DNA of 8,872 nucleotides from CAJWPI01 sp964635015. GTDB lineage: Bacteria; Pseudomonadota; Gammaproteobacteria; Magnimaribacterales; Magnimaribacteraceae. The DNA is taken from assembly GCA_964635015.1 (NCBI GenBank), contig CAZWMS010000045.1, forward strand, positions 1-8,872. Reading direction: 5' to 3'. Within the stretch, counting starts at the first letter, position 1, and each line of letters opens with the position of its first letter. Positions 1 through 5,458 of this stretch are shown here, in pieces. The translations under genes and the position numbers were made by a program. The notes under the pieces are model-generated. The model was not told where the DNA came from. It did not search any database and saw only the letters and a list, made by a program, of their open reading frames with translations.

Positions 1-1
1 C

Positions 2-304
2 AAAAAATATTCGGATAAATTGAACGACCATGGTTCCTTTAACAATTGTAAGGTGCTGATTGGAATGGGTCCTTTAAAATCGGCCAAGCAGGGTGACTGG
101 ATGCGAAAAAACTTATGGGGTGTAAACATCTCTGATGAAATTCTGCACCGCTTAGAGGTCAGTGATTCACCAGAGGAAGCGGGTGAACAAATTTGTCAAG
201 AACTGATAGAGAAGATTATCCAGCTCCCCTGTATTGATGGAGTTCATTTAATGGGTCCAAATTGTGAAGAGGGTTCTGCTAGAATAATTTCTTATTTTAG
301 ATAG
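2..304 (+). CDS. Methylenetetrahydrofolate reductase (MetF)-like protein, C-terminal part
   Basis: This is the 3' end of a gene that enters from the left; the frame is open from base 2, so the 5' part lies outside the window, and it ends in TAG at 302-304. About 100 residues are visible. They resemble the end of the flavin-dependent MTHFR TIM barrel: a strand ending IGMGPLKSAKQ, a helix with WMRKNLWGVNIS, a segment DEILHRLE, an acidic PEEAGEQICQELIEK helix, and a closing DGVHLMGPNCEE strand-loop. The family reduces 5,10-methylene-THF to 5-methyl-THF in the cytosol. The GPLKSA and GVHLMGP wording fits the branch of MTHFR-family proteins often seen with one-carbon/demethylation enzymes rather than classical MetF, but the substrate cannot be told from this fragment. 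Hand-counted GC over the first 300 bases is about 40%, higher than the next gene, suggesting this is the chromosomal flank of the sugar locus. Confident about the family, unsure of the exact role. Confidence 0.75.
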   Translation, partial: KKYSDKLNDHGSFNNCKVLIGMGPLKSAKQGDWMRKNLWGVNISDEILHRLEVSDSPEEAGEQICQELIEKIIQLPCIDGVHLMGPNCEEGSARIISYFR

Positions 305-330
305 AGAGGGAGTAATTGATAGGAAGAATA

Positions 331-1365
331 ATGAATGAAATTGATTTTAAACAAATAAAAAATTCATCCATTAATTGGAATAAATTTGAAAACAAGACAA
401 TATTAATAACAGGTGCAAATGGATTTTTACCGGCCTATATGACTGAAGTATTAATTCTTATTAATAAAGATTTATTGAAACATTCTCCTTGCAAAGTAAT
501 AGCACTTATTAGAAATGAAGAACATGCTAAAGAAAGGTTTAAAGATTATATTAATAATGAAAAGCTAGAAATACTAAAACAAGATGTTGCTGATGATATT
601 AACTTTTCTCAAAAGGTTGATTATATTATTCATGCAGCAAGTCAAGCCTCTCCTAAATATTACAATATTGATCCAGTTGGTGTGATATCACCGAATGTTT
701 TGGGAACTAGAAATACTTTAGAACTAGCAAAAAAAAATAATATACAAGGATACCTCTACTTTAGTAGTAGTGAAGTTTATGGACAGCTAAATGATGGAGA
801 TATTTTTAAAGAGCAAGAATTTGGATATTTAGATCCTACTAATATCAGATCATGTTATGCAGAAAGTAAGAGAATGGGAGAAAATCTATGTGTAAGCTAT
901 GGATCACAGTACAACATTCCAATAAAAATTGTTAGGCCTTTTCATACCTATGGACCAGGTATGAAACTTGATGATGGAAGAGTTTTTGCAGATTTTGTAA
1001 AAAATATTGTTAATAATGAAGATATAGAAATGAAAAGTGATGGAAGTGCAACAAGAGCCTTTTGTTATTTATCAGATGCGACCATAGCTTTTTTTAAAGT
1101 TCTTTTAGATGGAGAAACCAATAATGCATATAATGTTGCTAACTCCCAAGCAATCATATCTATAAAGGATTTAGCCAAAATGCTTGTGAATAAGTATCCA
1201 GAGAAAAATTTAGAAGCTATATTTGTTAAACAAAACCAAAATTACTTACAAAGTCCTGTAAAGGGAAACCCTGTGGACACCTCAAAACTAGAAAAATTAG
1301 GATGGGAACCTTCAATTGCAATTGAAGATGGTTTTATAAGAACAATAAACAGCTATTTGTTATAA
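331..1365 (+). CDS. NAD-dependent epimerase/dehydratase (extended SDR, UDP-glucuronate decarboxylase-like)
   Basis: Likely a cytosolic NAD-dependent nucleotide-sugar dehydratase, decarboxylase or epimerase for surface-glycan precursors. With the ATG at 331 it is 344 residues, normal for the family. Visible parts, numbered from that ATG: dinucleotide-binding motif TGANGFLP at 27-34, a DYIIHAASQASP strand around 97-108, the SSSEVYG strand at 145-151, the catalytic Tyr176-xxx-Lys180 pair in YAESK, RPFHTYGPG near 207-215, and a C-terminal substrate half ending in a PVDTSKLEKLGWEP segment typical of UDP-xylose synthase/RmlB relatives. The third glycine of GxxGxxG is a proline here. Start choice: an in-frame TTG at 316 follows GAGAGGGAG, but ATG 331 has AGGAAG at 321-326 and matches the usual N-terminus better; both are possible. 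The gene lies 26 bases after the MetF-like stop on the same strand and is much more AT-rich (about 24% GC by hand over 361-480). The exact sugar substrate is unknown. Confidence 0.85.
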   Translation: MNEIDFKQIKNSSINWNKFENKTILITGANGFLPAYMTEVLILINKDLLKHSPCKVIALIRNEEHAKERFKDYINNEKLEILKQDVADDINFSQKVDYIIHAASQASPKYYNIDPVGVISPNVLGTRNTLELAKKNNIQGYLYFSSSEVYGQLNDGDIFKEQEFGYLDPTNIRSCYAESKRMGENLCVSYGSQYNIPIKIVRPFHTYGPGMKLDDGRVFADFVKNIVNNEDIEMKSDGSATRAFCYLSDATIAFFKVLLDGETNNAYNVANSQAIISIKDLAKMLVNKYPEKNLEAIFVKQNQNYLQSPVKGNPVDTSKLEKLGWEPSIAIEDGFIRTINSYLL

Positions 1366-1402
1366 CTATTATTTTCACTGAAATAAATCATAGATTACAT
1401 AA

Positions 1403-1504
1403 AGATTGATTAAACTTAGTGAGGGCAACAGTAAGCAATATGCAAGCCCTTATGTAGCAAGGGTTTCAAAATCAGGAACTATTGAATGGAAATGGAAAAA
1501 ATAG
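1403..1504 (+). pseudogene. Possible C-terminal remnant of an unidentified gene
   Basis: An open frame of 33 codons runs from just after an in-frame TAA (1400-1402) to TAG at 1502-1504. It has no plausible start at its left edge and no ribosome-binding site. The encoded stretch contains SPYVARVSKSGTIEWKWKK and looks protein-like, not like random AT-rich spacer. Its stop overlaps two ATGs (1486 and 1492) of the next frame, the arrangement seen when two genes of an operon are translationally coupled. I infer that it is the tail of a gene whose front was lost in a rearrangement. I do not recognise the parent family. A 33-codon open stretch could occur by chance, so confidence is low. Confidence 0.3.
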
Positions 1505-1581
1505 TTCTGAGTAGAAAGGGTTTTGATAGTTCAAGTGTTATTTTAGCTTCATCAAGCTTCATTTTTTATAAAAAAGATTGA
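1486..1581 (+). pseudogene. Truncated start of an Nmad3-like protein
   Basis: From ATG 1486 (or ATG 1492) the frame reads MEMEKIVLSRKGFDSSS and then continues as VILASSSFIFYKKD to TGA at 1579-1581. The segment KIVLSRKGFDSS closely resembles, from memory, the N-terminal strand-loop of Nmad3-domain proteins, a family predicted to act in nucleotide or DNA modification and found in mobile or defence settings. After codon 17 (about base 1536) the resemblance stops, and the last codons run over the 3' end of the oppositely oriented aminotransferase gene. The likely reading is that only the first 14-17 codons of the original gene survive. The family assignment rests on a dozen residues and needs a profile search. 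No function is expected. Confidence 0.4.
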
Positions 1582-2596
1582 TTTCCTTTGCAATTCTAAC
1601 CAACTGTTTTTCATCAAGATATTGATGGATAGGCAATGTTAATATTTTTTTTGCCTGTTCTTCAGTATTAGGATAATGGCCAAAATTATAATCTCTACTA
1701 GCTGGCTGGAGATGTGTAGGAACTGGGTAGTGTATTGCTGTTTCAATACCTTGGATTGCTAGATACTCTCTTAGGTTATCTCTTTGATCTACTTGAATCA
1801 CGAAAGTATGAAATGTATTGAATTCAGTTTTAGTATCATTTGGAAAAAAAACATAGTCTCTATCTAAAAGATCCTGGTAGATTTTTGCATTTTCTCTCCT
1901 CTTTTGTATAGTTTTGGGGAGTAATTTTAGTCTGTGACTCAGAATGGCTGCTTGAAGTGCATCCATCCTGGAGTTCAGTCCAAAATTTTCTACTGTATCC
2001 CTATCTTTTAATCCATGGTTAGCTTTTAATCTTATTGCTTGTGTGATATCAGAGTCATTAGTAGTTATAAATCCAGCATCACCACAAGCATTTAGATTTT
2101 TTAAAGGATGTGCTGAAAAACAACCAACATCCCCCCAAGCTCCACTAAATATATTCTTATATTTTGACCCTACTGATTGAGCTGCATCTTCAATTACCTT
2201 AAGGTTATAATCTTTTGCTATTGTATTGATTATATCCATCTCAGACACTCTTCCCGTTAAGTGTACTGGCATAATAGCTTTTGTTTTACTTGTAATAGCT
2301 TCTTTTATTTTGTTTGGATTTATATTTTGATCTTTTTTAACATCAACAAAAACAGGGATCGCACCCAAATGTACAATTGTTGCAGTTGAAGCTATAAAAG
2401 AGTTAGGCGTTGTTATTACTTCGTCACCTGGCTTAATGCCAATAGAAGATAGGCTGAATAAAAGTGCATCAGTTCCACTATTCAAACCAACACAGTGTTT
2501 AACTCCAAAGTATTTAGCAGCTGAGAGTTCAAACTTTTCAACCTCATCACCCAAAATATACTTGCCGGATTTGAAAACACTGATAATTATTGGCAA
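1559..2596 (-). CDS. DegT/DnrJ/EryC1/StrS-family PLP aminotransferase (second of a tandem pair)
   Basis: A PLP-dependent sugar aminotransferase of the fold-type I DegT family, expected to put an amino group on a keto-sugar nucleotide in the cytosol. Numbered from the TTG at 2596 (345 residues): GKYILGDEVEKFE at 11-23, the NSGTDALL phosphate-binding region near 39-46, Asp137 in EDAAQS that would contact the pyridine nitrogen, and Lys166 in SAHPLKNLN as the Schiff-base lysine. NHGLKDRD, GLNSRMDALQAA and IHYPVPTHLQP follow. The sequence ends in TGA at 1559-1561. TTG 2596 is only the first conventional start: the same frame upstream encodes KIPYVNLSAQWEDEKEDLL (2650 to 2597), the usual N-terminus, so the true product should begin near 2647-2659, where no ATG, GTG or TTG exists. 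It follows the first aminotransferase, whose stop is at 2661-2663. Hand-counted GC (about 27% over 1801-1860) is lower than in its neighbour. Sugar substrate unknown. Confidence 0.88.
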   Translation of the reverse strand: MPIIISVFKSGKYILGDEVEKFELSAAKYFGVKHCVGLNSGTDALLFSLSSIGIKPGDEVITTPNSFIASTATIVHLGAIPVFVDVKKDQNINPNKIKEAITSKTKAIMPVHLTGRVSEMDIINTIAKDYNLKVIEDAAQSVGSKYKNIFSGAWGDVGCFSAHPLKNLNACGDAGFITTNDSDITQAIRLKANHGLKDRDTVENFGLNSRMDALQAAILSHRLKLLPKTIQKRRENAKIYQDLLDRDYVFFPNDTKTEFNTFHTFVIQVDQRDNLREYLAIQGIETAIHYPVPTHLQPASRDYNFGHYPNTEEQAKKILTLPIHQYLDEKQLVRIAKEINLFYKK

Positions 2597-2660
2597 TAAG
2601 TCTTCTTTCTCATCTTCCCACTGTGCTGAAAGATTAACATATGGAATTTTGTTACTTAGT

Positions 2661-3761
2661 TTATTGTTGATAGAATTTACTCACAGTTTTTATTACATAA
2701 TCCATCTGCTCTTTTGTTAAATGTTGATCGCATGGGAAAGTAATGATCTTTTTAGTATGCGCATCTGAAACTGGGAAATCTCCCTCTTTGTAACCAAGAT
2801 AATCAACAGCGGGCTGTTTATAGATCGGCACTGGATAATGAATCTTTGCCTCTATGCCAGCATTTAAACAATGTTCTAACAAGGAATCTCTATCTTCAGC
2901 AAAAACTATATACAGATGATAAACAATCTTAAATCCATCAGGCCTAGGTGGAATTTTTATTTGAGGGAGTAGAGATAAATGTTCATCATAATAAGATGCA
3001 TTTGATATTCTCTTGTCTGCAATAGCTTCAGTGTTAGGTATTAACCAATTACCAACAACCGCCTGGATCGTATCTAATCGAGAATTGAATCCCAAAACCT
3101 CAACACTGTCCCTATCAGAGAGGCCATGGTTTCTAATAAGACTAAGGTTTTTTGCCAACTCATCATCATTAGTAATAATTAAACCACCATCTGACCAAAC
3201 GTTTAGATTTTTTAAAGGGTGAAGAGAAAATGCACCAGCATGGCCCCATGTTCCAGCTTTTTTTCCATCAATTGAACCCAATATAGACTGGCAAGCATCT
3301 TCGATCACAGCTAAATTATATTTTTCTGCAAGTGGTATAACTTTTCTCATATCTGTCATATAGCCTGTGAAATGGACTGGTACAATAGCTTTTGTTTTTT
3401 CTGTAATTGCTCTTTCCAGAAGATCGGTATTCATACAAAAAGTATCATCACAATCTACAAATACAGGTCTTGCTCCCAATTCAGCAATAGCTCCCACAGT
3501 AGCAACAAATGTATTAGCTGCAGTAATAACTTCGTCGCCAAATGAAACACCCTTCGCCTTCAGCCCTAGTTTGATTGCATCTGTCCCAGAATTAACTCCT
3601 AACGTATACTTGACTTCCATTAGTTTTGAAAAACTATCTTCAAATTTTTTTAAAGGCGCTCCAAGTGTGAAGTCTCCAGTTTTAACAAAGTCTCTAAGTT
3701 CAGACCACAAATCATCACAGTCTGAAAATTGCTGAGGTAAATAAGAATATCTGACTTTCAC
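2661..3761 (-). CDS. DegT/DnrJ/EryC1/StrS-family PLP aminotransferase (first of a tandem pair)
   Basis: A complete 366-residue PLP sugar aminotransferase, the usual length for the family. In order: N-terminal YSYLPQQF, GDFTLGAPLKKFE (29-41), VNSGTDAIKLG (56-66), PVHFTGYMTDM (128-138), Asp155 in IEDACQS for the pyridine nitrogen, Lys184 in SLHPLKNLN as the PLP lysine, then NHGLSDRD, GFNSRLDTIQA and IHYPVPIYKQP. It would convert a keto nucleotide sugar to an amino sugar, with glutamate as the usual donor in this family. The start is GTG at 3759-3761, eight bases after the epimerase stop (TAG, 3770-3772). No clear Shine-Dalgarno is present; the stretch before it is a pentanucleotide repeat, so translational coupling to the epimerase is likely. 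GC is near 47% by hand over 3061-3120, well above the next aminotransferase, so the two probably have different origins or have diverged long ago. Which sugar position it acts on cannot be told. Confidence 0.92.
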   Translation of the reverse strand: MKVRYSYLPQQFSDCDDLWSELRDFVKTGDFTLGAPLKKFEDSFSKLMEVKYTLGVNSGTDAIKLGLKAKGVSFGDEVITAANTFVATVGAIAELGARPVFVDCDDTFCMNTDLLERAITEKTKAIVPVHFTGYMTDMRKVIPLAEKYNLAVIEDACQSILGSIDGKKAGTWGHAGAFSLHPLKNLNVWSDGGLIITNDDELAKNLSLIRNHGLSDRDSVEVLGFNSRLDTIQAVVGNWLIPNTEAIADKRISNASYYDEHLSLLPQIKIPPRPDGFKIVYHLYIVFAEDRDSLLEHCLNAGIEAKIHYPVPIYKQPAVDYLGYKEGDFPVSDAHTKKIITFPCDQHLTKEQMDYVIKTVSKFYQQ

Positions 3762-3762
3762 A

Positions 3763-3782
3763 GGTTAGACTAGGTTAGGTTA
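3763..3782. repeat. Pentanucleotide tandem repeat at a gene junction
   Basis: On the minus strand the bases read as TAACC, TAACC, TAGTC, TAACC: four 5-base units, three identical and one with two changes. The array covers the last sense codons and the TAG stop of the epimerase gene (3770-3772) and ends one base before the GTG start of the aminotransferase. Since the unit length is not a multiple of three, gain or loss of a unit would shift the frame at the end of the epimerase. Confidence 0.6.
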
Positions 3783-4750
3783 ATACTCTGCATTATCTTT
3801 ATATTAAAATATTTCTTATTTTCAAGGGGGTTAATCAGTAATCCCTTTTCAAAAGCATTTTTCAAGTCTATTACAGCTTCCTCTATTGAGTGTGTTGGTT
3901 TAAAACCAAGCACATCTAAAATCTTTTGTGATGATATGTGATATGAACGGTTATCATCTGATTCTGAAAATAGCATCTTAACATCTTTTCCAATGACATT
4001 TTTCACTATTTTAGATAGTTCATTGACCGTATAGTTTTCATCACCAGCATTAAAAATCTGACCCATTATTTTTTCTTTTGGAGCAGTAATTAGGCGAAGA
4101 TAAGATTTAGCCATATCTTTTATGTGGATATTGGGTCTAAGTTGATTTCCTCCAAATACTGTGATTTTTCTTTTGTGGTAGGCTAAGTTTGTCAATATAT
4201 TGACTACAACATCTAACCTCTGCCGTTTAGAATACCCACAAACAGTAGCAGGTCTAATTGTCACTGTTGTAAAGTTAGGGTCTTGATACTCTAGTAAAAT
4301 TTTTTCACATTCTGCTTTAAAGGCTGAGTAGTCAGTCAAAGGTTCAAGCAACATATCTTCATGAACATTATCTTCTTCTTTGACGCCATACACTGAAGAG
4401 GAAGAGGCATAGATAAACCTTTCTATACCAGACTCTTTACTTAATTCCACTAAGGGCCTGAATGCGTCAAGATTTATTGACTTGCCTAAATCTGGATTTA
4501 GTTCAAAGCTTGGGTCATTTGAAATACAGGCTAAATGAATGACAATGTCATGTTCACGAATATGCTTTTTTAATGCTTTTGTGTCCCTTATATCTCCCTT
4601 AACCTTGGTTAAATGAGGGTGATCTTCAAGCACATCCTCTCCATAAATCATTAAATCAAATACAGTTACTTCGTAGCCATTCTCTAAAAGCAAAGGTACA
4701 GTAACTGCTCCTACATAGCCCGCTCCTCCTGTAATAAATATTTTTTTCAT
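3770..4750 (-). CDS. NAD-dependent sugar epimerase/dehydratase (extended SDR)
   Basis: A 326-residue extended short-chain dehydrogenase, probably a cytosolic nucleotide-sugar 4-epimerase, 4,6-dehydratase or related enzyme. Visible: the canonical Rossmann motif GGAGYVG at 8-14, GDIRD at 52-56 for adenine-side contacts, HLACISNDPS (72-81), SSSSVYG at 116-122, the catalytic Tyr141-xxx-Lys145 pair in YSAFK, RPATVCG near 167-173, and FNAGDENYTVNEL in the C-terminal half. The start is ATG at 4748-4750, giving a standard MKKIFITGG beginning; no strong Shine-Dalgarno is seen upstream. It is the first gene of a run with the two aminotransferases (8-base gap to the first), so its 4-keto or epimerised product is plausibly the substrate of one of them. 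It differs clearly from the epimerase at 331-1365, especially in the dinucleotide motif. Specific reaction not assignable from sequence alone. Confidence 0.9.
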   Translation of the reverse strand: MKKIFITGGAGYVGAVTVPLLLENGYEVTVFDLMIYGEDVLEDHPHLTKVKGDIRDTKALKKHIREHDIVIHLACISNDPSFELNPDLGKSINLDAFRPLVELSKESGIERFIYASSSSVYGVKEEDNVHEDMLLEPLTDYSAFKAECEKILLEYQDPNFTTVTIRPATVCGYSKRQRLDVVVNILTNLAYHKRKITVFGGNQLRPNIHIKDMAKSYLRLITAPKEKIMGQIFNAGDENYTVNELSKIVKNVIGKDVKMLFSESDDNRSYHISSQKILDVLGFKPTHSIEEAVIDLKNAFEKGLLINPLENKKYFNIKIMQSINLT

Positions 4751-4811
4751 ATTTTTAAGACTTTCTAATCAAAAAAAAGAGTTTACTTAAAGACCTCTTA
4801 AATGAAAAATA

Positions 4812-5237
4812 CTATTTCATGTTTTCAAGCATAGCTTGCATCTTTTGGTGAAGCATATTAATCGCTTGTAGAGGGCGCACAATAACTTTAATTTCTTTTA
4901 TTTTTCCTTCTTCGTTCCAGCTAATTAAATCTATGCCATTGATATATACTCCTTCCATTTCTAATTCAAACTCTAATAGAGCTGATTTTTCATCCATTAT
5001 TTCTCTTATATATCTGAAAGTTGATTTGTCATCTTTATCTCTAGAACTTTTATCTTTATTTTGAGATCCTCCAAATACACCCCCTGCTGCCATCAAGTAC
5101 ATTTTTGTTATTTCTTTACCTTTTTGTGGTGTGAAAACTACTGGTGAATAAAACACGACATCATCTGCAAGTAAATCATCTAATTCTTCTAAATTATTTG
5201 ATTTCATAACTTCATACCATTTTTCTAAGGTATCCAT
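4812..5237 (-). CDS. Nuclear transport factor 2 (NTF2)/SnoaL-like protein
   Basis: A complete 141-residue protein of the cone-shaped NTF2-like fold, cytosolic, with no signal peptide. Visible: an N-terminal helix LEKWYEVMKSNNLEELDDLLADDV, then VVFYSPVVFTPQKGKEI, a low-complexity charged loop around residues 59-70 (NKDKSSRDKDDK), FRYIREIMDEKSALLEFELE, and the end GIDLISWNEEGKIKEIKV followed by RPLQAINMLHQKM. This pattern, with the SPVV.TPQ.G segment and RPL.A...H.KM ending, is shared by a widespread set of uncharacterised proteobacterial NTF2-like proteins. Family members bind small hydrophobic ligands or act as isomerases or hydrolases; the substrate here is unknown. The ATG at 5235-5237 has a strong AAGGAG (complement of 5243-5248) five bases upstream, much better than the ribosome sites of the sugar genes. 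It sits 61 bases before the epimerase on the same strand and could be cotranscribed, but nothing ties it to sugar synthesis. Confidence 0.85.
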   Translation of the reverse strand: MDTLEKWYEVMKSNNLEELDDLLADDVVFYSPVVFTPQKGKEITKMYLMAAGGVFGGSQNKDKSSRDKDDKSTFRYIREIMDEKSALLEFELEMEGVYINGIDLISWNEEGKIKEIKVIVRPLQAINMLHQKMQAMLENMK

Positions 5238-5305
5238 ATTTTCTCCTTCTCTTGATAACAGACTTTAATTGTAAATTGAAAATTTATCTAATGAAATAGG
5301 GAGGG

Positions 5306-5380
5306 GTGTCATTGCTAATAACACACAATGAAATGGATAAATTACAAAATCTTTTTGTGGTAAAAACTATCTTGAGTTAA
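5306..5380 (+). other. Very short ORF upstream of neuB
   Basis: A 24-codon frame begins with GTG at 5306, directly after the purine-rich AGGGAGGG, and ends in TAA at 5378-5380. An internal ATG lies at 5333. The Shine-Dalgarno-like run overlaps or abuts the start too closely for normal initiation at GTG, so the ATG or none at all may be used. No family is recognisable. It could be a leader peptide, a remnant or chance. Confidence 0.15.
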
Positions 5381-5389
5381 GCTAAAAAT

Positions 5390-5449
5390 ATGGAGTCATC
5401 AGACAACAATGATAAGACAATAAAAGTGCTTCAACTGGGTTGGCATTAG
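5390..5449 (+). other. Short ORF directly before neuB (leader peptide or gene remnant)
   Basis: ATG at 5390 opens 19 codons ending in TAG at 5447-5449, nine bases before the neuB ATG. The peptide contains DKTIKVLQLGWH. The part KVLQLGW resembles the first strand of GT-B glycosyltransferases, which often begin with a lysine-rich hydrophobic strand followed by GW and a histidine or aromatic residue. That would make it a cut-off start of a glycosyltransferase gene, but the match is too short to assert. It could instead serve translational coupling, since neuB has no good Shine-Dalgarno of its own. Confidence 0.25.
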
Positions 5450-5458
5450 AAATAGATT

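Larger units (their letters stand above)
5238..5458. promoter_or_regulatory. Divergent intergenic region between the NTF2-like gene and neuB
   Basis: These 221 bases separate genes read in opposite directions, so they must carry promoters for both unless the tiny ORFs inside belong to a longer transcript. No convincing consensus promoter is visible. The best rightward match I found is TTGTGG (5355-5360), a 17-base spacer and TAAGCT (5378-5383), which is weak in the -10 box. The leftward gene has its Shine-Dalgarno at 5243-5248. Two very short rightward ORFs (5306-5380 and 5390-5449) fill most of the region. Confidence 0.35.

Noticed and set aside
1444..1466. Hairpin AAGCCCTT-ATGTAGC-AAGGGTTT as a terminator
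   Set aside because: The 8-bp stem includes a G-T pair and is not followed by a T-run; it also lies inside the open remnant frame, so it is better explained as coding sequence.
2661..2700. Programmed +1 frameshift fusing the two aminotransferases
   Set aside because: The downstream frame is +1 relative to the upstream gene, but no recognised slippery site or stimulatory structure is seen at the end of the first gene, and each protein has a complete domain. Kept only as one option in the start-codon finding.
2436..3735. Plus-strand open frames across the aminotransferase genes
   Set aside because: They lie antisense to strongly conserved DegT coding sequence, lack family resemblance and are shadows.
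4771..4800. Weak terminator on the minus strand between the NTF2-like gene and the epimerase
   Set aside because: A T8 run is present, but the stem is only 5 bp (AAGAG/CTCTT) with a 13-base loop, too weak to call.
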